DNA from: Pseudomonas capsici
Lineage (GTDB): Bacteria > Pseudomonadota > Gammaproteobacteria > Pseudomonadales > Pseudomonadaceae
NCBI RefSeq assembly: GCF_017165765.1
Contig: NZ_JAFGZD010000001.1
Coordinates: 62,001 to 126,000 of the forward strand
DNA length: 64,000 bases
Direction: 5' to 3'
Shown here: piece by piece, positions 32,874-41,218 of the stretch
Numbering within the stretch: position 1 is the first letter of the stretch
Layout: each line of letters opens with the position of its first letter
Notes under the pieces: generated by a model
Databases searched by the model: none
What the model saw: the letters and a program-made list of their open reading frames with translations, nothing else
Told to the model about the DNA's origin: nothing
Made by a program: the position numbers and the translations under genes

Positions 32874-35390
32874 ATGTACAAGCGCCGCAGCAGGGCACAA
32901 CTGGTCGGCTACACACTCAGCGCACTGGCTCTGGCGATTGCCAACGAGCGGCTGCAGGCTGCCGAGGTCAATGCCACCGAGCATGTCGAGGTCGTGGGGC
33001 AGGCGGCAAGTATCGATCAGGCGCTCAAGGAGCAGCGTTCTTCGGACAGCATCAAGAGTGTGGTGCATGCCGATGGCGTGGCTCAGTTACCGGACCAGAA
33101 CGTCGCCGAAGCGGTGCAGCGCCTGCCGGGTATCAGTGTTGAGCGCGATCAGGGCGAAGGCCGTTTTGTTACCGTGCGTGGTCTGGCTCCCGACCTGAAC
33201 AGCGTCACCATCAACGGTACGCTGGTGCCTGCGCCGGAAAGCGGTCGTCGTGCTGTGGCACTGGATGTGCTGCCTTCGGAGCTGGTGCAGTCGTTGTCGG
33301 TGATCAAGACCCTGACGCCGGACATGGATGCCAATTCCCTGGGCGGTACGGTGGATGTCGAGAGCCTCTCGGCTTTCGATCATAAAGGCCTGTTCTACAC
33401 CGGCAGCAGCGAAGCCAGTTATGACAAGAACAGCGGCCAGACCAGCCCGAAGTTTTCCGGTGCAGCCAGTAATCGCTTCAGCCTCGGCGATGGCATCGAC
33501 AACTTCGGTGTTGCGGCAGCCCTCAGTTGGCAGAAGCGCGATTTCGGCTCCGACAATGTCGAGACGGGCGGTGCCTGGGATGGCCAGAGCCTGCAGAAAT
33601 TCGAGCAGCGCAACTACGACATCAGCCGTGAGCGAGCTGGCGGCGGTCTGAACTTCGATTACAAGCCGGACGATGTCAGCAGCTTTTACCTGCGGACGCT
33701 GTACAGCCGCTTCAAGGACGATGAAGTCCGTACCACCAATGGCTTCGAATTCGACAATGCGCAGGCCGCCGGTGTGCTGGGCGATGCCGAGGGAACCCGC
33801 AAACTCAAGGCCCGTACCGAAACCCAGGAGATCAAATCCTTGGTGTTCGGCGGTGAACGCATGTACGACCTGTGGACGGTCAGTGGTCAGGTCGGCTACA
33901 GCGAGTCCAGCGAAGACAGCCCGGGGCATATCGCAGGTGCCACTTTCGTGGGCAACAATGACTTCGCCAATACCGGTTTCTACGACAGTGAAAAGCCGCG
34001 CCCGATTGTCGGCTCCGGGTTTTACGACGCTTCGAACTTCACCCTCGACAAAGTCGACTGGGAAAAGCAGAACACCCGAGACAAGGAAAAGAATCTGCGT
34101 CTGGATCTGGCCCGCGATTACGATTTCAAAGGCTATGCCTCGCAGTTCAAGTTCGGTGGCAAGGTCAGTCGACGTGACAAGACCAATGATCTGGAAGTCT
34201 GGAAATACGAGGATTTCGATACGCTGGGGCTGACTTCCAGTGATCTGAATCTGACGCAATTCCAGAAGGGCACCATCGATTACCGGCTGGGCAATTTCGG
34301 CAATGGCATCAGCCCTGGCGCCATCAAAGGATTGCTGGGTGGGCTGAATGCTGCGGATTTCTACGATGAGTCGGAGTCGCGGGCCAACGACTTCACCATC
34401 CGTGAAGACATCAATGCCGGCTATTTCATGAACACTCTGGATATCGATAAGTGGCGCTTCATTGCCGGCCTTCGCTACGAAGGCACCGAGATGGACGCCA
34501 AGGGCACTGGCGTGCGCGACGGCGCGTTCGAATCGACCCGGACCCGCCGCGATTACCACCACTGGCTACCGGGCCTGCATGCCCGCTATCAGATCGACAA
34601 GAGCACACAGGTGCGTGCGGCCTGGACCAAAAGCGTGGTGCGTCCGACCTTCGGGCAACTGGCTCCGGGTTTTGTGATCGACGATGACGAAGCCAGCTTT
34701 GGCAATCCGGATCTGAAACCGCTGGAGTCCAGTAACCTGGATCTGGGCATCGAGCACTTCATGGGGCGCGCCGGTACGGTTTCGGCCTTTGTGTTCTACA
34801 AGGATATCCAGAACTTCGTCTACAACACCGATCTGGCGGGGACGGGGCAGTGGGCGAATTTTTCCGAGGCCAATACCTACGCCAACGGCGACAAGGCCAA
34901 GCTGTACGGCCTTGAGCTGGCTTACTCGCAGAAATTCGACTGGCTGCCTGCACCCTGGAATGGCTTGCTGCTGGGTGCCAACGCCACGTTCAGCCGCTCG
35001 GATGCCAGCATCAAAGGCTTCGATCAGAGCACGGGCACCAATCGCAAGCGTGATATCGATCTGCCGAGTCAGTCCGATACGGTGGGCAACCTGATGCTGG
35101 GCTGGGAAAACGACAAGCTCAGCCTGCGGCTGTCGGCCAACTACAAGTCGGCCTATCTCTATGAGCTCGCGTCCATCGGCGACAAGGATCATGACCTGTA
35201 TGTCGATGGCCAGACCTTCATCGATTTCAGCGCTCGTTACTCCCTGAGCAAAAACCTGAAAGTCAGCTTCGAAGCGCAGAACCTCACCGATCAGCCGTAC
35301 TTCGTCTACACCGGGCATCGATCCCTCAACAGCCAGTACGAAGAGTACGGCCCGACCTACAAGATCGGCCTGACCTTCACTCATTTCTGA
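32874..35390 (+). CDS. TonB-dependent receptor, putative phytate receptor
   Basis: The 838-residue protein has a signal peptide (to about ERLQAAEVN) and goes straight into the plug domain, with LPDQNVAEAVQRLPGISVERDQGEGRFVTVRGL (about residues 74-106). The barrel ends YKIGLTFTHF. The sequence style fits the TonB-Xanth-Caul receptor group, many of which handle carbohydrates or organic molecules. There is no STN signalling domain. It lies 47 bases upstream of a phytase and is preceded by a Pho box, so uptake of phytate or its breakdown products is the natural reading. A GGAGAGGAC ribosome site precedes the ATG. Confidence 0.88.
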   Translation: MYKRRSRAQLVGYTLSALALAIANERLQAAEVNATEHVEVVGQAASIDQALKEQRSSDSIKSVVHADGVAQLPDQNVAEAVQRLPGISVERDQGEGRFVTVRGLAPDLNSVTINGTLVPAPESGRRAVALDVLPSELVQSLSVIKTLTPDMDANSLGGTVDVESLSAFDHKGLFYTGSSEASYDKNSGQTSPKFSGAASNRFSLGDGIDNFGVAAALSWQKRDFGSDNVETGGAWDGQSLQKFEQRNYDISRERAGGGLNFDYKPDDVSSFYLRTLYSRFKDDEVRTTNGFEFDNAQAAGVLGDAEGTRKLKARTETQEIKSLVFGGERMYDLWTVSGQVGYSESSEDSPGHIAGATFVGNNDFANTGFYDSEKPRPIVGSGFYDASNFTLDKVDWEKQNTRDKEKNLRLDLARDYDFKGYASQFKFGGKVSRRDKTNDLEVWKYEDFDTLGLTSSDLNLTQFQKGTIDYRLGNFGNGISPGAIKGLLGGLNAADFYDESESRANDFTIREDINAGYFMNTLDIDKWRFIAGLRYEGTEMDAKGTGVRDGAFESTRTRRDYHHWLPGLHARYQIDKSTQVRAAWTKSVVRPTFGQLAPGFVIDDDEASFGNPDLKPLESSNLDLGIEHFMGRAGTVSAFVFYKDIQNFVYNTDLAGTGQWANFSEANTYANGDKAKLYGLELAYSQKFDWLPAPWNGLLLGANATFSRSDASIKGFDQSTGTNRKRDIDLPSQSDTVGNLMLGWENDKLSLRLSANYKSAYLYELASIGDKDHDLYVDGQTFIDFSARYSLSKNLKVSFEAQNLTDQPYFVYTGHRSLNSQYEEYGPTYKIGLTFTHF

Positions 35391-35443
35391 TCCGTGCCGG
35401 CGGCCTTGCTGCCGGATAACCCTGCTCAAGGATTCAAGTGTTC

Positions 35444-37372
35444 ATGAAGATTTCGTTGCCACGCAAGACGGGTTGCCTGTCGCTGTTGATCGGCCTGATA
35501 ACCGGTGCCGCGCAGGCTGCACCCACCCCCGAGATGAATATTGTGCGCTGGGCTGAAAGTGAACCGTTCAAGGCGCAGTCCGTGGAGTTTCTGCCCGGCA
35601 GTGATGGGACGAAGCGCCTGGCGGCCAGTGTCAGGAGCGGCCTGTTGCTGCTTGATGAAAAGGGCCGCCAACTGGCCCGGATGCCGGGCTCTTATCAGGC
35701 GCTGGACAGTCGTCAGGCGGGAGAGACGACATGGGTTGCGACACTGGACAATCTGCGCCAGCAACCGATGCTGAGCCGCATCGATCCTGCAAGGAATCAG
35801 TGGTCAAAACCGGTCTACCTGCCGGCACGGGATTACTCGGTCACAGGCTTGTGCCTGTATCGCGATGACGCCAGCAATGTGTTTCTGTTTCTGGTCGGTG
35901 ACGAGGGCAAGGGTGAGCAATGGCTGGTAGGCAGCGGCGATAACCTCGATGAAAAACCGCGTCTGGTACGCAATTTGCCGCTGCCGCCTAATGCGGAGTT
36001 CTGCCAGGTTGACGATGGGGCTCATCGCTTGTTCGTCAATGAACAGAACATTGGCTGGTGGGCCTACCCGGCGCATCCCGAAGCCGATGTGGCTCGCATT
36101 CCAGTCGCCTTGCGTGAGCCCTTTGGCTCTGTCAGACAGGCTGCGGGTGCCATGGCGGTGGTTCCCGGCGGCTTGCTGGCGCTCGATCCCAAGGGTAAGG
36201 CCTTGCACCTCTATCAGCAGCAGGGGGATGGCGAGAGCTGGTCATCGGTGGCCGAGCTGTCGCTGATGAACCTGAAAAAGCCTGAGGGGCTGTCGGTGCA
36301 CGAAAGCCAGAACGGCTTGCAACTGCTGCTCAACGACAACGATGGCGACCGCCTGTTTGAAGGCGAACTCGGCTGGAAGCCGAAACCGGTCGCTCTGGCT
36401 GCGCCGTTGCCCAGCGTGACGGCTGTCGCTCAGAGCGAGCCCGTGGCGCGTCAGGGCGATGCGGCTGACGATCCCGCGATCTGGATTCATCCGAAAAATC
36501 CGGCGCAAAGTCGCGTATTGGGCACCAACAAGAAGCAGGGGCTGCTGGTTTATGACCTCAAGGGCAAGCAGCTTCAGGAACTGGCCGTCGGGCGTCTGAA
36601 CAACGTCGATGTACGCCCTGGTTTCATGCTGGGCAAGCAGAAGGTCGATCTGGCGGTGGCCAGCAATCGTGATCGCAATAGCCTGAGTCTGTTCAGCATT
36701 GATCGCAATAGCGGAGTGCTTCGCGAGGCGGGCGAAATTCCCACGCCGCTGGCGCAGATCTACGGCATCTGTCTGTTCCAGCCGGTCAGTGGCGAGATCT
36801 ATGCCTTTGCCAATGACAAGGATGGCAGCTTCCTGCAGTACCGGATCAGCGCGCCTGACGGTAAGGCCAGGGGTGAGCTGGTGCGCAGCTTCAAGGTGGA
36901 CAGCCAGCCGGAAGGTTGCGTGGCCGACGATCAGCGTCAGCGACTGTTTCTCGGCGAGGAAGACGTAGGTGTCTGGGCGGTGGATGCCCGGGCGGATCAA
37001 CCGGCAACCCTTTCCAGTGTGATCAAGGTCGGCGATGTGGTGCATGCCGATGTCGAGGGGCTGGCGCTGTATCAGAGCGAACAGCATGACTATCTGGTGA
37101 TCTCCAGCCAAGGCAATGACAGCTATGTGGTGGTCGATGCCGAAGCGCCTTATGCGCTGCGCGGTACATTTCGTGTGGGCCTCAATGCCCGGCTCGGCAT
37201 CGACGGGACTTCCGAAACGGACGGCCTGGAAGTGACCTCGGCCAACCTTGGCGGGCCATGGAGCAAAGGCATGCTGGTCGTACAGGACGGCCGAAAGCGT
37301 ATGCCCGAGCAGGCACAGAACTTCAAGTTCGTGCCTTGGGCCGATGTGGTGAAGACCCTCGCTCTGCCGTAA
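35444..37372 (+). CDS. Dual-domain beta-propeller phytase
   Basis: The 642-residue exported protein (signal peptide ending near TGAAQAAPT) has an incomplete N-terminal propeller-like domain (about 30-320) and a complete C-terminal beta-propeller phytase domain. The latter includes the diagnostic DAADDPAIWIHP block, VASNRDRNSLSLF, EGCVADDQRQRLFLGEEDVGVW and GTSETDGLEVTS. These enzymes are calcium dependent and strip phosphates from inositol hexakisphosphate. A GTG at 35438 is an alternative start with better spacing from AAGGA. The gene sits between the receptor and its TonB-ExbB-ExbD set, giving a self-contained phytate-use locus. Confidence 0.92.
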   Translation: MKISLPRKTGCLSLLIGLITGAAQAAPTPEMNIVRWAESEPFKAQSVEFLPGSDGTKRLAASVRSGLLLLDEKGRQLARMPGSYQALDSRQAGETTWVATLDNLRQQPMLSRIDPARNQWSKPVYLPARDYSVTGLCLYRDDASNVFLFLVGDEGKGEQWLVGSGDNLDEKPRLVRNLPLPPNAEFCQVDDGAHRLFVNEQNIGWWAYPAHPEADVARIPVALREPFGSVRQAAGAMAVVPGGLLALDPKGKALHLYQQQGDGESWSSVAELSLMNLKKPEGLSVHESQNGLQLLLNDNDGDRLFEGELGWKPKPVALAAPLPSVTAVAQSEPVARQGDAADDPAIWIHPKNPAQSRVLGTNKKQGLLVYDLKGKQLQELAVGRLNNVDVRPGFMLGKQKVDLAVASNRDRNSLSLFSIDRNSGVLREAGEIPTPLAQIYGICLFQPVSGEIYAFANDKDGSFLQYRISAPDGKARGELVRSFKVDSQPEGCVADDQRQRLFLGEEDVGVWAVDARADQPATLSSVIKVGDVVHADVEGLALYQSEQHDYLVISSQGNDSYVVVDAEAPYALRGTFRVGLNARLGIDGTSETDGLEVTSANLGGPWSKGMLVVQDGRKRMPEQAQNFKFVPWADVVKTLALP

Positions 37373-37459
37373 GTCGTTTGTCATCAAGCGGTGATAAATA
37401 ATCGATTCATACCGGCACCCGCCTTGAGCGCCAAGTGCCGCCTATCTGGGAACTTCAAG

Positions 37460-38170
37460 ATGCACGCCACGCTGGAACACATGACGATCTGGGGCCTTAT
37501 CAGCAACGCCAGCCTACTGGTCAAGGCTGTGATGCTGACCTTGCTGATGGCTTCGCTGACCAGTTGGTATCTGATCATTCAACGCAGCCTCGCATTGCGC
37601 CATGACGCACATTCTCTGGATGCCTTTGAGCAGCGTTTTCGTCGCGAACCTGAACTGACGCCGCTGTACAACGAGGCCTTTGAGGCGGGTGAGCAGGCCA
37701 ACGGCATTCAGCGGGTCTTTCAGGCGGGTTATGCCGAGTATCAACAGCTCAGGCATCGCCCGGGCATCGAGCCCGATGTCGTATTGTCCGGCGTCGAGCG
37801 TTCGCTTCAGGTGGCGATCAGCGAGCAGGAACTGCAACTGGAAAAGGGTCTGCAGTTTCTTGCCACGGTGGGCTCGGTCAGCCCGTATATCGGTTTGTTC
37901 GGGACGGTCTGGGGCATCATGAATGCTTTCATCGGCCTGTCTCAGGTGCAGCAGGCCACGTTGTCCACGGTCGCTCCCGGCATTGCCGAAGCCTTGATTG
38001 CAACCGCCATCGGTCTGTTCGCAGCTATCCCGGCTGTCATTGCCTACAACCGCTTTGCTGCACATGGCCAGACGCTCGCATCCCGTTACTACAGCTTCGG
38101 CAACGAATTGCAGGTACGCCTGAACCGGACTCTGCAAGGCCTGACTCGCAACATGGCCACTGCGGCCTGA
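37460..38170 (+). CDS. exbB: ExbB/TolQ-family proton channel protein
   Basis: The 236-residue inner-membrane protein has an N-terminal helix (LVKAVMLTLLMASLTSWYLII), a large cytoplasmic loop and two C-terminal helices with the family block FLATVGSVSPYIGLFGTVWGIMNAF and IAEALIATAIGLFAAIPAVIAYN. With ExbD it converts proton flow into TonB motion. The start at 37460 is preceded by GGGAA; an in-frame ATG at 37481 is possible. It follows the phytase by 87 bases and precedes ExbD by 10. Confidence 0.9.
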   Translation: MHATLEHMTIWGLISNASLLVKAVMLTLLMASLTSWYLIIQRSLALRHDAHSLDAFEQRFRREPELTPLYNEAFEAGEQANGIQRVFQAGYAEYQQLRHRPGIEPDVVLSGVERSLQVAISEQELQLEKGLQFLATVGSVSPYIGLFGTVWGIMNAFIGLSQVQQATLSTVAPGIAEALIATAIGLFAAIPAVIAYNRFAAHGQTLASRYYSFGNELQVRLNRTLQGLTRNMATAA

Positions 38171-38180
38171 GGGACTTTCC

Positions 38181-38627
38181 ATGCTGGTCAAACCCCAACG
38201 CAAACATGGTCCGAAGGCCGAGATGAATGTCGTGCCCTACATCGACGTCATGCTGGTGCTGCTGGTGATTTTCATGGTGACTGCGCCGATGCTGACCCAG
38301 GGCGTGAAGATCGAACTACCGAAAGTCGCCAGTGAAGCGCTGCCCACCGATACCAAGCAACGCATCGTGACTCTGTCGGTCAAGGCTGAGGGTGGTTATT
38401 ACTGGAACCTCGGGGAAAACGTCGACACCCATGCGCAGACCGATACCGCGGCCAGTCTGGAAGACATGCAAGAGCGTATCGCCAGACTGGTGGCCGAACG
38501 CGCAGACACCCAGGTGTTCATTCGCGCTGACGACAAGGCCGATTACGGACGAGTGGTCGCTGCCATGGCTGCCTTGCAGCGCAGCGGCGTGAGCCATCTG
38601 GGACTGGTGACCGAGGCCCCGCAATGA
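38181..38627 (+). CDS. exbD: ExbD/TolR-family protein
   Basis: The 148-residue protein has one N-terminal helix carrying the functional aspartate (PYIDVMLVLLVIFMVTAPML, about residue 22) and a periplasmic domain ending with ADYGRVVAAMAALQRSGVSHLGLVTE. It partners ExbB in the proton-driven motor. Its stop overlaps the TonB start (ATGA). Confidence 0.92.
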   Translation: MLVKPQRKHGPKAEMNVVPYIDVMLVLLVIFMVTAPMLTQGVKIELPKVASEALPTDTKQRIVTLSVKAEGGYYWNLGENVDTHAQTDTAASLEDMQERIARLVAERADTQVFIRADDKADYGRVVAAMAALQRSGVSHLGLVTEAPQ

Positions 38628-39415
38628 ACACCATGACACTGGAACTCGAGTCTCGCGGCCCCAGTACCCTGGACTGGAGCACGCTGCGCAAGAACGGATT
38701 GGCGGCTGCCATCGCTTTCGGACTGCATGTCGCGGTGCTGGGGGCATTACTGTTCGGCTGGAGCCTTCAGGAAAAACCATCCGAACCCGTCAGAACGATG
38801 ACCACTCAACTGTTCATCCTGCCGCCCGAACCTGCACCTACCCCTATTGCTCCTGCGTCTGTCGTTGAGCCTGTAGTCGAGCCAGCACCCGTCGTCTCCA
38901 GACCCATCGAGCCGCCCCGGCCACAGGTCGATACACAACGCCAGGCCCGTCAACTCGAACAGGCCGCACTGGCGCGCAAGCGTGTCGAAGAGCAAAAGCG
39001 CGAGCAGCGCCAGCGCGCCCGGGAGGTCGAGCAGCAACGTGTGGCGCAGCAGCAACAGGCCGAGCAACAACGTCAGGCCGAGCAGGTCAGACAAACCGCC
39101 GAACGTGCTCGCCAGGCCCAACAACAAACGGCGGCCGCCGACAGCAGCCAATATCAACCTGTCAGCAAGGAAGCCCCCGACTATCCCCAACGCGCACTGG
39201 ACAAAGGTATCGAAGGCGACTGCACCGTCATCTACGACGTTTCACCTCAAGGTCGCGTGGTCAATCCACAGGTTCAGGGCACCTGTCATCCACTGTTTAT
39301 CAGGCCATCGATGACTGCGGCTGAGACCTTCCGGTATCAGCCGCGGATTGTGGAGGGGAGGGCGGTGACGGTTTCGGGAGTGAAAAATACGTTTCATTAC
39401 CGGATCAAGCAGTAA
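38624..39415 (+). CDS. tonB: TonB energy-transducing protein
   Basis: The 263-residue protein has a short cytoplasmic N-terminus, one membrane helix (AAAIAFGLHVAVLGALLFGW, with the conserved Ser/His replaced by a His in the helix), a Pro-rich linker and a long Gln/Arg/Glu-rich stretch (about 100-170). The C-terminal TonB domain contains KEAPDYPQRALDKGIEGDCTVIYDVSPQGRV. The charged stretch resembles TolA. It couples the inner-membrane motor to the receptor and is translationally linked to ExbD. It ends 18 bases from the convergent fecR. Confidence 0.9.
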   Translation: MNTMTLELESRGPSTLDWSTLRKNGLAAAIAFGLHVAVLGALLFGWSLQEKPSEPVRTMTTQLFILPPEPAPTPIAPASVVEPVVEPAPVVSRPIEPPRPQVDTQRQARQLEQAALARKRVEEQKREQRQRAREVEQQRVAQQQQAEQQRQAEQVRQTAERARQAQQQTAAADSSQYQPVSKEAPDYPQRALDKGIEGDCTVIYDVSPQGRVVNPQVQGTCHPLFIRPSMTAAETFRYQPRIVEGRAVTVSGVKNTFHYRIKQ

Positions 39416-39433
39416 AGCAGTGTTGCGTGCAGG

Positions 39434-40552
39434 TCAGCGCGAAATCACCAGTACCCACGGCCCCCAACCCTCAACCTTCGCCCCATGGGGCTGCGCCATT
39501 GCGCGCAATGCGGCTTCAGGATTGCTGGTGTCATAGACGCCGGTGATGCGTTTTTCGGCCAGTTGCGAGTCTTTCAGCCAGAGGGTGCCGGGCAGGTAGC
39601 GGCGCAGTTCGTCCACCACATCGGCCATGCGGGCGTTGTCTGCAATGAGCTGGCCATTGCGCCAGGTGGCGATGCGATTGGCAGGCAAGGTCTGCAGCTC
39701 TGTCTGGCCGTTGCTGCGGTTGAAGTCCAGTTGCTGGCCTGCGGTCAGGCCGGAACTCAGGAGCCGGTTCGATTCGCGTTCGGTAACTTTGACCGATCCG
39801 TGTTGAACCCCTACCTCGATGTTGTTCTTTTCCAGATCGACATTGAAGGCTGTACCGGTGACGGTCACATCAAGGTCTTGCGCCTGCACATTGAAAGGCT
39901 TGCTGCGATCGGGTTTGACTTCGAAGAAGACCTGCCCGCAGAGCAGGCGAATATCGCGGCGAGTGGCCGTGAACTCAAAGGCAATGGCGCTGTTGCTGTC
40001 GAGCACGGCACGACTGCCGTCCGGCAACTGGATTTCACGTCGTTCGTTGGCAGTCTGGAAGTCTGCCTGCAAGGCGGTGTTCAGGCTGGGAGCCACTGCC
40101 GCGACGAGACAGGCGGCCAAGGCTCCGCCAACGGCCCAGCTCAAGGTGCGTCGGCGTCTTGGGCGGGCGGCGGGAGGAGGTGGTGGTGCCGGAGCTGCTA
40201 CAGGTGGAATCGGCGGCCATTTATGGGCTGTGGCCGGAGCAAGCTGGCCGGTCAGGCTCCAGACACGTTCAGCCTTGAGCAAGGCTTCGGCATTTTCCGG
40301 TGCTGCCTGCAGCCATTCCTGAAGTTCGGCCTGCAAGCGAGCATCATCGGAGTCCTGCCGGACACGCATCAACCAATCCAGGGCAATATCCAGACGAGCT
40401 TGGCGAGGTTCGGCTTGCGGCATGTCCGGCAAGGCTCCAGCGGTAGAAAAGGCGTGGGAGGGTCGCACACTATCGCGCCCTTCTGCAAAGGACGTTTGGC
40501 CCGCGTTTTTTTTCAGATTTTCCTGAAAACTTTTTGAAGGGGGCTCAGCCAT
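39434..40552 (-). CDS. fecR: FecR-family anti-sigma/signal transducer
   Basis: The 372-residue protein has a cytoplasmic N-terminal sigma-regulatory region (DUF4880, about 50-100, with LDIALDWLMRV and WLQAAPENAEAL), a proline-rich spacer, one membrane helix (VGGALAACLVAAVA) and a periplasmic FecR domain (ELPDGSRAVLDSNSAIAFEF-type strand region, then AFNVDLEKNNIEVGVQHGSV). The start overlaps the fecI end by eight bases. FecR proteins receive signals from the STN domain of a receptor; the adjacent phytate receptor has none. The N-terminus is longer than usual by roughly 40 residues, so a later start is possible. Confidence 0.88.
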   Translation of the reverse strand: MAEPPSKSFQENLKKNAGQTSFAEGRDSVRPSHAFSTAGALPDMPQAEPRQARLDIALDWLMRVRQDSDDARLQAELQEWLQAAPENAEALLKAERVWSLTGQLAPATAHKWPPIPPVAAPAPPPPPAARPRRRRTLSWAVGGALAACLVAAVAPSLNTALQADFQTANERREIQLPDGSRAVLDSNSAIAFEFTATRRDIRLLCGQVFFEVKPDRSKPFNVQAQDLDVTVTGTAFNVDLEKNNIEVGVQHGSVKVTERESNRLLSSGLTAGQQLDFNRSNGQTELQTLPANRIATWRNGQLIADNARMADVVDELRRYLPGTLWLKDSQLAEKRITGVYDTSNPEAALRAMAQPHGAKVEGWGPWVLVISR

Positions 40553-41057
40553 TGCCTCGCTCCAGCCAGGCTGCGCAATGACTCAAGGCATCATGTACCA
40601 ACTGGTGGGTCAGCCCGACCGAGATGCCAAGGGCTGCTGCGATCTGTTGCAAGGTGTAGCCACCGAGACGATGCATCTCGAAAGCCATGCGGGTTCGTTC
40701 CGGCAATTGCGCCAGTGCATCGGAAACCTGTTGCAGTTGGTCATGGCTGACCGCTTCCTGCTCGGGCGAGGCGGTAGTGGCCGGCAGTTCCGCCAGCAGG
40801 GTATCGCCGTCGGGCTGGCGCTTTTCGGTGGCGATGCTGCGTGTCAGATCCAGCGCCAGATTGCGTACGATGCGATACAGATAGCCGACCGGGTGGTCGA
40901 TGGCAGTGTCCTGGTTCTGTCTGCTGTTGAAACGTAGCCAGGCCTCCTGGACGACATCTTCGGCCCGTGCACGGCAGCCTACGATCGGCGCGGCGTAATC
41001 CACCAGGGCCGAACGATGCGTCAGATAGAGGTCAAGTTTGCTGGCGGACGAATCCAC
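40545..41057 (-). CDS. fecI: FecI-type ECF sigma factor
   Basis: The 170-residue protein has sigma region 2 (YAAPIVGCRARAEDVVQEAWLRF, then PVGYLYRIVRNLALDLTR) and region 4 (LAQLPERTRMAFEMHRLGGYTLQQIAAALGIS). It directs RNA polymerase to cell-surface-signalling promoters and is controlled by the overlapping fecR. A Fur box lies 70-88 bases upstream, so expression should rise on iron limitation. Its target promoter was not identified in the window. Confidence 0.92.
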   Translation of the reverse strand: MDSSASKLDLYLTHRSALVDYAAPIVGCRARAEDVVQEAWLRFNSRQNQDTAIDHPVGYLYRIVRNLALDLTRSIATEKRQPDGDTLLAELPATTASPEQEAVSHDQLQQVSDALAQLPERTRMAFEMHRLGGYTLQQIAAALGISVGLTHQLVHDALSHCAAWLERGNG

Positions 41058-41126
41058 TGGGGTTAATGCTCGTATCGCGTGGGAAGGTGCGACATGTCCT
41101 GCCCGAAAACCAGCATGCTACCTGTT

Positions 41127-41145
41127 TTCGATAATCATTATCAAA
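41127..41145. promoter_or_regulatory. Fur box upstream of fecI
   Basis: TTCGATAATCATTATCAAA contains the palindrome GATAAT-C-ATTATC, a close match to the core of the Fur consensus. It lies in the fecI promoter region and is the stronger of the two Fur-type sites in the window. Confidence 0.75.
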
Positions 41146-41177
41146 TGCGATTTATGGCTTTCAGCCACTTGTTGTCA

Positions 41178-41203
41178 GGAGCGCAGCGTTGCTGCTGCGC
41201 TCC
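41178..41203. terminator. GC-rich hairpin after gapN
   Basis: GGAGCGCAGC (41178-41187) pairs with GCTGCGCTCC (41194-41203) around a six-base loop, directly after the gapN stop on the minus strand. There is no clear T-run, so it is a weak terminator or an extragenic hairpin. Confidence 0.5.
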
Positions 41204-41218
41204 TGATTCCGGCACTTA

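Noticed and set aside
33087..34562. Minus-strand ORF of 491 codons opposite the phytate receptor
   Set aside because: It has no domain, no ribosome site and lies fully within the conserved receptor gene.
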